DNA of 46,021 nucleotides from Citromicrobium sp. (GTDB lineage: Bacteria; Pseudomonadota; Alphaproteobacteria; Sphingomonadales; Sphingomonadaceae): assembly GCA_002729695.1 (NCBI GenBank), contig PBYQ01000028.1:1-46021 (forward strand), in the 5' to 3' direction. Below the pieces are notes generated by a model. It made no database searches, had not been told where the DNA came from, and worked only from the letters and a program-made list of their open reading frames with translations. The translations under genes and the position numbers were made by a program. This document shows, one piece after another, positions 18,560 to 27,478 of this stretch; the stretch's first letter is position 1, and the number at the start of each line of letters is the position of its first letter.

Positions 18560-19474
18560 ATGCGGATCGCGGGCCCTCTCGCGGTTGGCACTGCGGCGCT
18601 CGCCCTCGCAGGGTGCGCCACGCCGGGTGCTGAGATCGAACAGCCGGTGCAGGCGGCGACCTCTGCCGACCCGCTCGACCAGCCAGCACCCGATTCGATG
18701 CGCTGGCTCTACGGGTCGGGCGAAGCGGCGGCGGCCTCGATCCAGGCCTACCGCATGCTGGTCGATTATGCGCTGGAGGCCGCCTCCGCGTGGCCCGAAG
18801 AATCGGCGGCGATGGGACTGCCCGATGCCGTTGGTGGCGTGGGCACCGCTAGTTGCCGCGATAGCAACGGATCGGCCAAGCCGCCCGCGGTGGTGTTCGA
18901 TGCCGACGAGACGCTGATCCTGAACCTCGGGTACGAATACTGGGACGCCAGCAATCCCGGCGGATACGATCCGGACGTATGGAGCGCGTGGGAGCGCGAC
19001 GGTGCGGCCCATGTCGCCCCGGTGCCCGGGGCAGTAACCGCACTCAGGCGACTGCGCGAGGCTGGGATCACGCCGGTGTTCAACACCAATCGCCTCGCGG
19101 AAAATGCGGAAGGCACCGTCGCCGCGCTCTCCGCCGCCGGTCTCGGCGATGCGGTCCACGGTGAAACGCTGTTCCTCAAGGGTGACGACGCGACGGGATC
19201 GCGCAAGGATGCCCGCCGCGAGACCATCGCCGCGCGCTATTGCGTGCTTGCGCTGGCTGGCGACAATCTCGGTGACTTCGCCGATGTCTTCAACGACGGC
19301 GACCGGTCCCCGCAGGCACGGCGCGAGCTGGCGGGGCGTGGCACCTTCGCGCAGATGTGGGGCAATGGCTGGTTCGTCCTGCCCAACCCCGTCTACGGCG
19401 CCTCGATCAAGGGCAACGTGGGCGAAGTCTTCCCGCCGAACGCGCGATGGATGCCATCGGAAGAGGCCGAATAG
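18560..19474 (+). CDS. HAD-superfamily acid phosphatase lipoprotein (class B/C, e(P4)-like)
   Basis: 304-residue lipoprotein with Cys19 in the lipobox LAGC. The phosphatase core begins with PAVVFDADETLILN, the HAD motif I DxDxT with Asp nucleophile, and continues with NLGYEYWDASNPGGYDPDVWSAW, PGAVTALRRLREAGITPVFNTN (motif II) and LALAGDNLGDFADVFND (motif IV acidic pair). This matches the acid phosphatase family PF03767, to which lipoprotein e(P4) belongs, and suggests periplasmic or outer-membrane hydrolysis of phosphomonoesters or nucleotides. The ATG lies two bases after the scoA stop. A longer frame from 18326 runs inside scoA and has no signal peptide, so it is rejected. Confidence 0.87.
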   Translation: MRIAGPLAVGTAALALAGCATPGAEIEQPVQAATSADPLDQPAPDSMRWLYGSGEAAAASIQAYRMLVDYALEAASAWPEESAAMGLPDAVGGVGTASCRDSNGSAKPPAVVFDADETLILNLGYEYWDASNPGGYDPDVWSAWERDGAAHVAPVPGAVTALRRLREAGITPVFNTNRLAENAEGTVAALSAAGLGDAVHGETLFLKGDDATGSRKDARRETIAARYCVLALAGDNLGDFADVFNDGDRSPQARRELAGRGTFAQMWGNGWFVLPNPVYGASIKGNVGEVFPPNARWMPSEEAE

Positions 19475-19532
19475 ATACTCGACGTCGAAGGAATGCACGG
19501 TACGCTGTGAGCGGTAACGGGGAGGTGCGGAG

Positions 19533-20540
19533 ATGAAACGAGCTATGGCCCTGCTGGCATTGACCGCGCTCGCCCCCGGAATGGGCGGATGCGTTGCCGC
19601 GATCCCGATCGCTTCCGCCGCGCTGATGGGCGAGAGTGCATTGTCGGGCAATCGAGCGAAGGACGATGCGCCCGTCCCCGCCCTTGCTTCGCCGCCGGTC
19701 GACATCGCGAGTGCAACTCCCGCCGTCACGCCCAGACCGGTCCCACCCAAGCCAGTCGAAGCTAAGCCGGTCGAACCCGGGCCAGCGCAGCTGGCAGACA
19801 CGCCAAAGATCGAACCGGCGGCCGGACAGGGTGTGGTCGAGCTGCCCGCCACCGCCACGCCTGCGGAGGCGCAGCCGGCTATGGCGTCCGCTAAAATTTC
19901 CCCGGCAGGACCGACACCCGGCTTGGCATCGGAGACGACCGCCCCGATCGGTCCGGCCGCTGCCGAAACATTGCCCGATCCGGTTTACGATGGGCTGTTC
20001 GCCACGGTCACACGGATTGCCCAGCGCCTGCCAAGCTCGCGAGAGAAGCGCTATTCGGCCATTCTCCGCGATGCGGGCAGCCTCAGGCCCGATCGGACGG
20101 AGTGCCGGACGGGCAAGACGGCGGTGCTCGTCGATCTCGATCCGGCGAACGGACTTGCGCCGCTGGCGCAGGACGCCACCGCCAGCGCCAGGCTCAGCCG
20201 CATCCTCGACGGCTTGCGCGCGCAGGACGTCGCGATCCTGTGGCTGAGCGGGCGTCGGGCGGAAGATGCAGTGGAATTGCGCCAGGCGCTTACACACAGC
20301 GGGCTGGACCCGACGCGCGTCGATCCGCTCTATCTCGTACGTTTCATCAACGAATCCAAGTCGACTCGTCGTGCAGATGCGGCGCAGGATTTCTGCGTAG
20401 TTGCCGTGATGGGCGACGCATGGCAGGATTTCGATCCACTTTTCACGGATGCTGAGGGGCCGGCCACCGCAGCCGCATTCGATGCACTGATCGGAGACGC
20501 CTGGTTCCTCGCCCCTCCTCCCCTCGATCCCAAAGGTTGA
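19533..20540 (+). CDS. Putative lipoprotein with a degenerate HAD-like domain
   Basis: 335-residue protein with a signal peptide and possible lipobox PGMGGC (Cys20; the -3 position is atypical). Residues about 45-140 are a Pro/Val/Ala-rich linker with repeats of PxPVxxKPVE type. The C-terminal half resembles the HAD fold: AVLVDLDPANG (DxD but Ala where the motif has Thr), ILWLSGRRAEDA (Ser of motif II) and VAVMGDAWQDFDPLF (acidic motif IV). It appears to be a diverged relative of the preceding phosphatase, possibly after duplication, with doubtful activity. GGGGAGG precedes the ATG. The stop is three bases before scoB, so it is almost certainly in the same transcript. Confidence 0.7.
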   Translation: MKRAMALLALTALAPGMGGCVAAIPIASAALMGESALSGNRAKDDAPVPALASPPVDIASATPAVTPRPVPPKPVEAKPVEPGPAQLADTPKIEPAAGQGVVELPATATPAEAQPAMASAKISPAGPTPGLASETTAPIGPAAAETLPDPVYDGLFATVTRIAQRLPSSREKRYSAILRDAGSLRPDRTECRTGKTAVLVDLDPANGLAPLAQDATASARLSRILDGLRAQDVAILWLSGRRAEDAVELRQALTHSGLDPTRVDPLYLVRFINESKSTRRADAAQDFCVVAVMGDAWQDFDPLFTDAEGPATAAAFDALIGDAWFLAPPPLDPKG

Positions 20541-20543
20541 ACA

Positions 20544-21209
20544 ATGGCAGACAACACCAAAGGCTGGACGCGCGACGAAATGGCTGCGCGCGCCGCACGT
20601 GAGCTCGAAGACGGCTACTACGTCAATCTCGGCATCGGCATCCCGACGCTGGTCGCCAACCACATCCCCAAGGGCATGCATGTCACCCTCCAAAGCGAGA
20701 ACGGCATGCTCGGCATCGGGCCGTTCCCGCTGGAAGGCGAGGAAGACGCGGACCTGATCAATGCGGGCAAGCAGACCATCAGCGAACTCGAACACAGCGC
20801 CTATTTCGACAGCGCCACCAGCTTCGGCATGATCCGCGGTGGGCATATCGACCTGACCGTGCTCGGTGCGATGGAAGTGGCCGAAAACGGCGACATCGCC
20901 AACTGGATGATCCCCGGCAAGATGATCAAGGGCATGGGCGGCGCGATGGATCTGGTCGCGGGCGTCAAGAAGATCATCGTGGTGATGGATCACACCAGCA
21001 AGCACGGCGACCCGAAGTTCATCCCCGAATGTTCGCTGCCGCTGACCGGGACGAACGTGGTCGACATGATCATCACCAATCTCGGTGTGTTCCAGCGGCC
21101 CGATCACGACAGTGCGTTCAGGCTGATCGAACTTGCGCCGGGCGTTACCGAGGATGACATCGCCAAGAGCACCAGCGCGAATTACGAGGTCGCCCTCGCG
21201 ACCGCATGA
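20544..21209 (+). CDS. scoB: 3-oxoacid CoA-transferase (SCOT-type) subunit B
   Basis: 221-residue beta subunit that carries the catalytic Glu in the motif [12 protein letters not shown]. It also has [20 protein letters not shown] cut at the family border, [25 protein letters not shown] and [19 protein letters not shown], all hallmark blocks. Together with subunit A at 17844 it transfers CoA from succinyl-CoA to acetoacetate or related acids. The start follows the upstream lipoprotein by three bases. The stop overlaps the next gene (ATGA), which suggests coupled translation with the hydrolase. Confidence 0.95.
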   Translation: MADNTKGWTRDEMAARAARELEDGYYVNLGIGIPTLVANHIPKGMHVTLQSENGMLGIGPFPLEGEEDADLINAGKQTISELEHSAYFDSATSFGMIRGGHIDLTVLGAMEVAENGDIANWMIPGKMIKGMGGAMDLVAGVKKIIVVMDHTSKHGDPKFIPECSLPLTGTNVVDMIITNLGVFQRPDHDSAFRLIELAPGVTEDDIAKSTSANYEVALATA

Positions 21210-22087
21210 AAAAGCGGGTGGCTGCCTTTATCGCAATCGCGCTCCTGCTGGTGTTCGCCGGCGTGATCGCCGTCACATCGCCGCCCAAGCTTCTGTCAGT
21301 GATCGATGGATTTGCCGGAGGGGGTTCGGGCACACAACGTGCGGGGACCGCCGTCGCGTTCGGCAAGCATGGCCAGACGCTCGACGTATGGAGGCCTGCC
21401 GAGCAATCCGCCAAGCCGCGCCCGGTGATCGTGTTCTTTCACGGGGGAGGCTGGGTGAAGGGCGATCGGGACGCCTACGCGTTTGTCGGGCGGGCCTTTG
21501 CCAGCCGCGGCTACACCGTCGTGATCCCGGACTATCGAAAGGTGCCCGACGTCCGCTTCCCCGCCTTCATCGAGGATGGAGCCGAGGCTGTTCGCTGGAC
21601 GCGCGAGAACATTGCGCAATTCGGCGGCGATCCCGACCGGATCGCGCTCGCCGGCCATTCGGCCGGGGCGCATACCGCCGTCACGCTGGCGCTCGATCCT
21701 CGCTGGCTGACCGCAGCCGGTGTGGAACCCGACGCGGTCAAGGCGGCCATCGGCCTTTCCGGCCCCTACGACTTCTACCCCTTCGACAAGAAGCGTTCGA
21801 TCGACGCGATGTCGCAATGGCCCGAGCCGCGCGACACGCAGCCGATCGCCTTCGCTCGCGCAGACGCACCGCCGATGCTGCTGGTAACTTCTAGCAAGGA
21901 TACGGTGGTTCGCCCGTACAATACGGAGAATCTGACGGCAAAGCTGCGCGAACTGGGTGCACCGGTCGAGTCGGAGAACTACGAAGGTCTCAGTCACGAG
22001 GAAGTGGTGATGGCGCTCTCCAAGGCGTTTCGGAGCAAGGCACCGGTCCTCGATCGCAGCGTGACCTTCCTGAAGCAGGCGATGTGA
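21206..22087 (+). CDS. Alpha/beta hydrolase, esterase/carboxylesterase-like
   Basis: 293-residue hydrolase with an N-terminal hydrophobic segment (residues 5-24) that may be a membrane anchor or signal. The oxyanion-hole motif [11 protein letters not shown] lies near 78-88, the nucleophile elbow GHSAGAH near 150 (Ser about 152), the acid residue probably in SSKDTVVRP and the His in GLSHEEVV. The pattern is that of the hormone-sensitive-lipase/BD-FAE group. The ATG overlaps the scoB stop by four bases, so it belongs to the same operon. It may act on an ester or thioester related to the CoA-transferase substrate, but this is only inferred from position. Confidence 0.88.
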   Translation: MKKRVAAFIAIALLLVFAGVIAVTSPPKLLSVIDGFAGGGSGTQRAGTAVAFGKHGQTLDVWRPAEQSAKPRPVIVFFHGGGWVKGDRDAYAFVGRAFASRGYTVVIPDYRKVPDVRFPAFIEDGAEAVRWTRENIAQFGGDPDRIALAGHSAGAHTAVTLALDPRWLTAAGVEPDAVKAAIGLSGPYDFYPFDKKRSIDAMSQWPEPRDTQPIAFARADAPPMLLVTSSKDTVVRPYNTENLTAKLRELGAPVESENYEGLSHEEVVMALSKAFRSKAPVLDRSVTFLKQAM

Positions 22088-22133
22088 TCCTCCCCGCTTG
22101 ACCTGCGGGCACGGGTGCCGCAGCGACGCTGGC

Positions 22134-23276
22134 ATGTGGTTCGATAAACCTCGCAATCCGGCTGCGCCCCTCGCGGGGCTCAAGGTGCTCGAACTTGCCC
22201 GCATCCTCGCAGGGCCATGGGCCGGCCAGACGCTCGCCGATCTGGGCGCGGACGTGATCAAGGTCGAGGCGCCCGAGGGCGACGGTACCCGCCTGTGGGG
22301 GCCGCCCTTCGTGGAGCGCGAGGATGGCGCGCGCGAGGCGGCCTATTATCATGGCTGCAACCGCGGGAAGCGTAGCATCACTGCCGATTTCAGAGACGCA
22401 AACGATCTTGAGCGGATCACCGCGCTGGCGAGCGGCGCGGACGTGGTGATCGAGAATTTCCTGCCGGGCAAGCTGACCAAGTTCGGGCTCGATTACGCCA
22501 GCCTGTCGCAGGGCAATTCCGGCCTCGTCTATTGCTCGATCAGCGGTTTCGGGCAGGACGGGCCGCGCCGCGACGAGCCGGGTTATGACTTCGTGGTGCA
22601 GGCGATGAGCGGGTTCATGGCGCTGACGGGCGAACCCGACGGTGCGCCGATGAAGCACGCCATGTCCATCAGTGACCTGTTCTGCGGGCTCTATTCGACC
22701 ATCGCGATCCAGGCCGCGCTGGCGATGCGTACCCGCACGGGGACCGGCCAGCATATCGACATGGCGCTGTACGATTGCTCGGTCGCGCTGCTCGCTCATC
22801 AGGCGCAAAGCTACTTCACGACCGGGCACAATCCGCCGCGCATGGGCAATATGCACGCGCAGGTCAGCGCGTATGGCGTGTTCCCGACCAGGGACGGGCC
22901 GGTGGTGCTGGCACCTGCAAACGACCGGCTGTTCCGGAAGCTGCTCGAAGTGTTTGAACGGCACGACCTGCTGGATGACGCGCGCTTCGCGACCAACGAG
23001 GGCCGCATCAACAACCGCGCGCAGATCGACAGCATCATCGCCGAAGAGACCGCCAAGTGGGGCCGCGATGCCTTGCTGGAAGCGTGCGCTGCCAGGGGAG
23101 TCCCCGCCGGGCCCATCCTGGAGGTGTCCGAAGTTTTCGAGCAACCCCAAGTGCGGGCGCGCGGGATGACCTTCCCCATGGCGGAGGGGCTCACCGGCCT
23201 GCGCAGCCCGTTCAAGTTCTCCGATGCCGAACTGGCGCTGGGCGAACCCTCGCCCAAGCTCGGGCAGGATGACTAG
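22134..23276 (+). CDS. CaiB/BaiF family (class III) CoA transferase
   Basis: 380 residues from the ATG at 22134 (MWFDKPRNPAAPLAGLKVLEL). It is a formyl-CoA-transferase-like enzyme that moves CoA between carboxylic acids without a ping-pong glutamyl intermediate. It has the N-terminal LAGPWAGQTLADLGADVIKVEAP block, GCNRGKRSITADFRD, the catalytic-Asp region in PGYDFVVQAMSGFM, and GTGQHIDMALYDCSVALL. The frame is open to a TTG at 22098, but the extra residues MTCGHGC do not belong to the family. The stop TAG overlaps the convergent DUF418 stop in the sequence CTAG at 23273-23276. The substrate is unknown. Confidence 0.9.
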   Translation: MWFDKPRNPAAPLAGLKVLELARILAGPWAGQTLADLGADVIKVEAPEGDGTRLWGPPFVEREDGAREAAYYHGCNRGKRSITADFRDANDLERITALASGADVVIENFLPGKLTKFGLDYASLSQGNSGLVYCSISGFGQDGPRRDEPGYDFVVQAMSGFMALTGEPDGAPMKHAMSISDLFCGLYSTIAIQAALAMRTRTGTGQHIDMALYDCSVALLAHQAQSYFTTGHNPPRMGNMHAQVSAYGVFPTRDGPVVLAPANDRLFRKLLEVFERHDLLDDARFATNEGRINNRAQIDSIIAEETAKWGRDALLEACAARGVPAGPILEVSEVFEQPQVRARGMTFPMAEGLTGLRSPFKFSDAELALGEPSPKLGQDD

Positions 23277-24520
23277 CGCAGGATCGGCGCGAACCGTCCG
23301 CGCGCGAGGCCGCGCCACAGCCACTCGAAGGGCCCCTGCCGAAACCCCGCAAGCCACGGCTGCGACCATGCCATCATCAGCACGATAGGCACGAAAGCCA
23401 GCGCGAAGACACTGCTGCGCGGCATGGTGCCGAAGAGGCCAAGCCCCCAGGAGTAGAACAGAAGCGCGAAGACCACGCTGCTGAGCAGGTAATTGGTTAG
23501 CGACAAGCGTCCCGCCGCCGCGAGAATGCGCCGCGCTGCGCTGTCGCGGTTCGCGAACAGCGCCATCGCCAGCGCCGCGTAACCAACCCCCAGCAGCAGA
23601 TCGAACGGCAGCGACCAGAACAGAGCAACCGGGCCGACCATCGCGCCGGAGAAGCCCGCCCGCCAATCCAGCGCCATAAGAGCGAGCAGCGGTGGCACCG
23701 CCACCAGCGTCATCTTCCACGCCAGCGCGATGCATCTGGCGCGGGCCCATTCGCCCTTCAGCAACCCGTTGCGCCACAGTGCCACACCCACGAGCATGGT
23801 GCCCAGCGCAGAAGGAATGCCGGGTATCTGCGTTTCCAGCGCGGCACCGAAGCCGTAGATCCGCCGGGGCAGACGCTCGCCAAAGCTCTCCATCCCAACG
23901 GCCCGCGCATAATCGAGTGCCGCCGGATCGCTGCCGAATATCTGCCCAGGCATCTGCGCCAGCGCGCTGCCCGGTTCGGCGGTGAGCCACTGGTAGGCGA
24001 TTACGGAGCCCGCCAGCGCGTGCACCGCCATCAGGATGCCGCCCGCGATCAGGAGCTTGCGCGCATCCAGCCGCAGGAACAGCGGCACGAACAACCCCGC
24101 CATTGCGTAGAGCCGCAGCACGTCATTGTTCGCGAGAAATACCGCGTGGGCCGCGCCGATGGCGAACAGCACAAGCATTCGGGAGACGTGGCTGCGTACT
24201 GGATGGCGGTCGCCACTGTCGCGCGCCCGGTCGAGCAGGATCGCCACGCCTGCGCCGAACAGCATCGCGAACAGGCTGCGGAACTTGTCTTCGATGAACA
24301 CGAAGCTCAGCCCCCAGACGATCCAGTCGAGCGGGCTTTCGCTGCCTGCCGCCGCGGGATTGAAATAGGCAGCCGGCGGCAGCGCGTAGATATACACGTT
24401 CATCAGCGCGATGCCCGCGACGGCAATCCCGCGCAGCGCGTCGAGCGCGACGACGCGCTCGTGCGGAGCGAAGGGGCCCCGCACCTCCGATGTTGTCAGC
24501 GGAGTGCCGGGCCCGTTCAT
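23273..24520 (-). CDS. DUF418 family multi-pass membrane protein
   Basis: 415-residue membrane protein starting MNGPGTPLTTSEVRGPFAPHERV is broken after the start region by the conserved VALDALRGIAVAGIALMNVY block of the DUF418/acyltransferase-3-like superfamily. About ten hydrophobic segments follow. FEDKFRSLFAMLFGAG-type residues (IEDKFRSLFAMLFG) and the C-terminal LSLTNYLLSSVVFALLF and GPFEWLWRGL motifs are typical of DUF418. The function is unknown. The start lies 17 bases after the metK stop, so it is probably a downstream member of the lnt-metK unit. The open frame continues upstream through metK in another frame, which is a shadow. Confidence 0.88.
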   Translation of the reverse strand: MNGPGTPLTTSEVRGPFAPHERVVALDALRGIAVAGIALMNVYIYALPPAAYFNPAAAGSESPLDWIVWGLSFVFIEDKFRSLFAMLFGAGVAILLDRARDSGDRHPVRSHVSRMLVLFAIGAAHAVFLANNDVLRLYAMAGLFVPLFLRLDARKLLIAGGILMAVHALAGSVIAYQWLTAEPGSALAQMPGQIFGSDPAALDYARAVGMESFGERLPRRIYGFGAALETQIPGIPSALGTMLVGVALWRNGLLKGEWARARCIALAWKMTLVAVPPLLALMALDWRAGFSGAMVGPVALFWSLPFDLLLGVGYAALAMALFANRDSAARRILAAAGRLSLTNYLLSSVVFALLFYSWGLGLFGTMPRSSVFALAFVPIVLMMAWSQPWLAGFRQGPFEWLWRGLARGRFAPILR

Positions 24521-24537
24521 TCCTCTATGCCGGCGGC

Positions 24538-25758
24538 TTACTTGCCGACCGCAGCCTTCAGGTCTTCGACCAGATCGGTCCGCTCCCACGGGAAGAAGTC
24601 GCCCTCGGCCGGGCGGCCGAAGTGCCCGTAGGCGGCCGAGCGACGATAGATCGGCTTGTTGAGGCCCAGATGCGTGCGGATGCCGCGCGGGGTCAGCCCG
24701 CCGAGCTTGTTCATGCCCCGGATCGCGTCTTCGAGCGCTTCTTCGGAGACCGTGCCGGTGCCGTGCAGGTCGACATAGACCGACAGCGGTTCGGACACGC
24801 CGATCGCGTAGGAGACCTGGATCGTGCACCGCGTGGCAAGCCCCGCCGCGACCACGTTCTTGGCGAGATAGCGCGTGATGTACGCGGCCGAGCGGTCGAC
24901 CTTGGTCGAGTCCTTGCCGCTGAACGCGCCGCCGCCGTGCGGGCTGGCACCGCCATAGGTGTCGACGATGATCTTGCGTCCGGTCAGTCCGGCGTCGCCA
25001 TCGGGCCCACCGATCTCGAAAGCGCCGGTCGGGTTGATGTGCCACACGGTCTCGCCGTCGATCAGGCCTGCGGGGAGCACGTCGCCAACGGCCTTTTTCA
25101 CATAGGCCTTCAGCTCAGCTTCCTTGTCGCCCTCGTGATATCCCTTGGCGTGCTGGGTCGAGACGACGATTGCGACCGCTTTCACCGGCTTGCCGTTCTC
25201 GTACCGCAGCGTGACCTGGCTCTTCGCATCGGGTTCGAGGAAAGGCGCAGCGCCGGATTTGCGGTCTGCGGCGAGCCGCTGGAGGATCTTGTGGCTGTAA
25301 TCGAGCGTCGCCGGCATCAGGTCGGGCGTCTCGTCGCAGGCATAGCCGAACATGATGCCTTGGTCGCCCGCGCCTTCATCCTTGTTCGAACCGTCGGTGC
25401 CTGCGTCCACACCCTGTGCGATTTCGCTCGACTGGCCGTGCAGGTGGTTTTCGAAGGTCAGCGTTTCCCAGTGGAAGCCGCTCTGTTCGTAACCGATTTC
25501 CTTGACCGTCTCGCGCACGACGCGCTCGATCTCTTCGGCGGCGCCGGGCTTCCACTCGCCCTTGTCGTACATCGGCGCGCACCGGATTTCACCCGCCAGG
25601 ATCACGCGCTGGGTGGTGGTCAGCGTTTCACACGCGATGCGCGATTCGGGGTCCTTGCTCAGCATCAGATCGACGATGGCATCCGAAATCTGGTCGGAAA
25701 CCTTGTCCGGATGGCCCTCGGAAACGCTTTCGGAAGTGAAAATATAGCTGCTGCGCAT
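24538..25758 (-). CDS. metK: S-adenosylmethionine synthetase
   Basis: 406-residue cytoplasmic enzyme that makes SAM from methionine and ATP. It has the first signature [18 protein letters not shown], the hexapeptide GAGDQG in the methionine/ATP site, and [16 protein letters not shown], the phosphate-binding P-loop. The length is slightly above the usual 384-390, owing to family-typical insertions such as [19 protein letters not shown] cut at its middle. It lies 49 bases after lnt on the same strand. A near-perfect 22-base palindrome occupies 25774-25795, 15 bases upstream of the start codon, and is a likely operator. A weak AGG is the only ribosome binding site candidate. Confidence 0.97.
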   Translation of the reverse strand: MRSSYIFTSESVSEGHPDKVSDQISDAIVDLMLSKDPESRIACETLTTTQRVILAGEIRCAPMYDKGEWKPGAAEEIERVVRETVKEIGYEQSGFHWETLTFENHLHGQSSEIAQGVDAGTDGSNKDEGAGDQGIMFGYACDETPDLMPATLDYSHKILQRLAADRKSGAAPFLEPDAKSQVTLRYENGKPVKAVAIVVSTQHAKGYHEGDKEAELKAYVKKAVGDVLPAGLIDGETVWHINPTGAFEIGGPDGDAGLTGRKIIVDTYGGASPHGGGAFSGKDSTKVDRSAAYITRYLAKNVVAAGLATRCTIQVSYAIGVSEPLSVYVDLHGTGTVSEEALEDAIRGMNKLGGLTPRGIRTHLGLNKPIYRRSAAYGHFGRPAEGDFFPWERTDLVEDLKAAVGK

Positions 25759-25773
25759 GGATCGATCATACCT

Positions 25774-25795
25774 GATATAAAGAGTTCTTTATGTC
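25774..25795. promoter_or_regulatory. Palindromic operator candidate upstream of metK
   Basis: Arms GATATAAAGA (25774-25783) and TCTTTATGTC (25786-25795) are complementary at nine of ten positions around a GT spacer. The element is AT-rich in a GC-rich setting and lies between the lnt stop and the metK start. Its ATAAAGA/TCTTTAT core resembles sites I recall for ArsR-type SAH-responsive regulators (SahR) before methionine-cycle genes in Proteobacteria. The identity of the regulator is an inference. Confidence 0.6.
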
Positions 25796-25807
25796 TGCAT
25801 GAGTGCC

Positions 25808-27379
25808 CTAATGGGCGCGTCGGCGCTTGACAACCAACGACGCGCCCAAGAGCAAGATTGCCCAGACGAGCGCCAGCCAGTTGCCCAGAATCGCGAAGGG
25901 CGTAGGCGATCCGGTGGGTGGAACCTTGCCGTCGAGACGCCCCTGTTTGCTCATCCCCAGATGCTGCCGGACGACACCGCGTGCGTCGATGACGCCGCTG
26001 ATCCCGGTGGTGGTGGCGCGCAAGACCGGAAGCCCCTCTTCGATCGCGCGCATCCGTGCCTGCGCGAAATGCTGTGGCGGGCCGGTCGGGCCGAACCAGC
26101 CATCGATCGATGGATTGACGATGTAGTCGGGCCGGTCGGACCGATCGACCACCTGCCCGGAAAAGATGATCTCGTAGCAGATCTGCATGCCCGCACGGCC
26201 ATGCCTTCCCAGGTCTATCGTCTTCGGCCCGGGTCCGGGCCAGAAATCGATAGAGCCCGCCACGAGCCGCGACAGACCAAGTGGTTCGAGCCAGCTGCGC
26301 AACGGCAGATACTCGCCATAAGGTACCAGGTGCGCCTTGCGGTACCCGCCGACGATGCCGCCCTCGCCGTCGACCACGGTGACAACATTGTAGGCCGCCA
26401 CCGCACGATCCCCCTCGACCTCCAGATCGATCGTGCCGGTCAGAAGCAGGCTGTCGTCACCGATGACGCGAGCGATCCGCTTGCGCGCGAAGACGGGATC
26501 GCGCCCCGCAGTGGTCGCCGCATAATATCGCTGCGGATAGCCTTCGCGCAGATAGTCGGGGAGCACACCTTCGGGCCACAGCACCAGTCGTGGATCGGTT
26601 TGCGTGTCGGATCGGGTGCTGAGCGCGGCCAGCGTCAGAAAACCCGGTTCGTACTGGCGCGGGTCGTTAAGTGTTTCCTGGTCGAAATCGGGCTGCACGA
26701 GCGTGTAGTCGATCATGCCTTCGCTACCCGCACCCACGGGCCAGTACATTCCCGCGAGCAGCAGGATGCTCACCAGCGCGACGCGCAACCATTCGCGCCG
26801 CAGGGCGAGATCGGCCAGCGCAACCGCCAGCAGGACGGCGAGGCCCGAAAGCGCGTAGGTGCCGGTAAAGGGCAGGAGTGCGGCGAAACCCGGCCTATCG
26901 AACGGACCCAGCAGCGCCAGACTGAACGGGCCCCATGCGTAGCCGGTGAACAGCGTCGCGCGCAGGTACTCCGCGACGATCCAGCATCCCCCCAGCGCCA
27001 GCGCGTATACCAGCGTGCTGCGTCCGCGCGCGAGGCGATAGGCCAACATGAAAGCGAGCGCGGGATAGAGCGCGAGGTACACCGACAACAGAGGCACGGC
27101 GGCCCACCCTATCGCGGCGGGCATCTGGTTCTGATGGGTGAACGCGGTCGCGATCCACAGGTTGGTGACGATGAAATGCGTCAGGCCGAACAGCCAGCCG
27201 CGGAACAGGGCGCTGCGCATAGATCCGGCGAACCGGATCAGGATTGCCGCGCCGCCCAGAGCGATGATCGCGAGCGGCCACAGGTGGATCGGGGGAAAGC
27301 CGAGCGCGGACAGCGCGCCGAGCGCCACGAGGGTTAGTCGCGGATGGGCAAAAGCCCAGCTAAGCGCGCGATTCAGCAA
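25808..27379 (-). CDS. lnt: Apolipoprotein N-acyltransferase
   Basis: 523-residue inner-membrane enzyme that adds the third acyl chain to the N-terminal Cys of lipoproteins. About six TM segments occupy residues 10-210. The nitrilase-like periplasmic domain follows with the catalytic triad Glu270 (LVLWPEGVLP), Lys348 (GGYRKAHLVPYGEY) and Cys401 (GMQICYEIIFS). A last TM segment lies near 495-515 before the basic tail RRRAH. The window encodes several lipoproteins that would be its substrates. The gene is followed 49 bases later by metK, an order frequent in alphaproteobacteria. Confidence 0.95.
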   Translation of the reverse strand: MLNRALSWAFAHPRLTLVALGALSALGFPPIHLWPLAIIALGGAAILIRFAGSMRSALFRGWLFGLTHFIVTNLWIATAFTHQNQMPAAIGWAAVPLLSVYLALYPALAFMLAYRLARGRSTLVYALALGGCWIVAEYLRATLFTGYAWGPFSLALLGPFDRPGFAALLPFTGTYALSGLAVLLAVALADLALRREWLRVALVSILLLAGMYWPVGAGSEGMIDYTLVQPDFDQETLNDPRQYEPGFLTLAALSTRSDTQTDPRLVLWPEGVLPDYLREGYPQRYYAATTAGRDPVFARKRIARVIGDDSLLLTGTIDLEVEGDRAVAAYNVVTVVDGEGGIVGGYRKAHLVPYGEYLPLRSWLEPLGLSRLVAGSIDFWPGPGPKTIDLGRHGRAGMQICYEIIFSGQVVDRSDRPDYIVNPSIDGWFGPTGPPQHFAQARMRAIEEGLPVLRATTTGISGVIDARGVVRQHLGMSKQGRLDGKVPPTGSPTPFAILGNWLALVWAILLLGASLVVKRRRAH

Positions 27380-27478
27380 GGGCGCACTCTCCTCCGCGAT
27401 GCAGCCTCGAGCGGGCTGCGGGGCGTCTGCCGGATGTCAGCCACGCAAGATCGAGCCCGAGCGTTTGCCTGAGCGCGA

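Noticed and set aside
22098..22133. TTG start giving 12 extra residues to the class III CoA transferase
   Set aside because: Residues MTCGHGCRSDAG do not match the family N-terminus, and an ATG follows at 22134.
21990..23990. 666-residue minus-strand open frame over the CoA transferase and DUF418 region
   Set aside because: Overlaps a solid class III CoA transferase on the other strand and the true DUF418 frame; no domain recognised.
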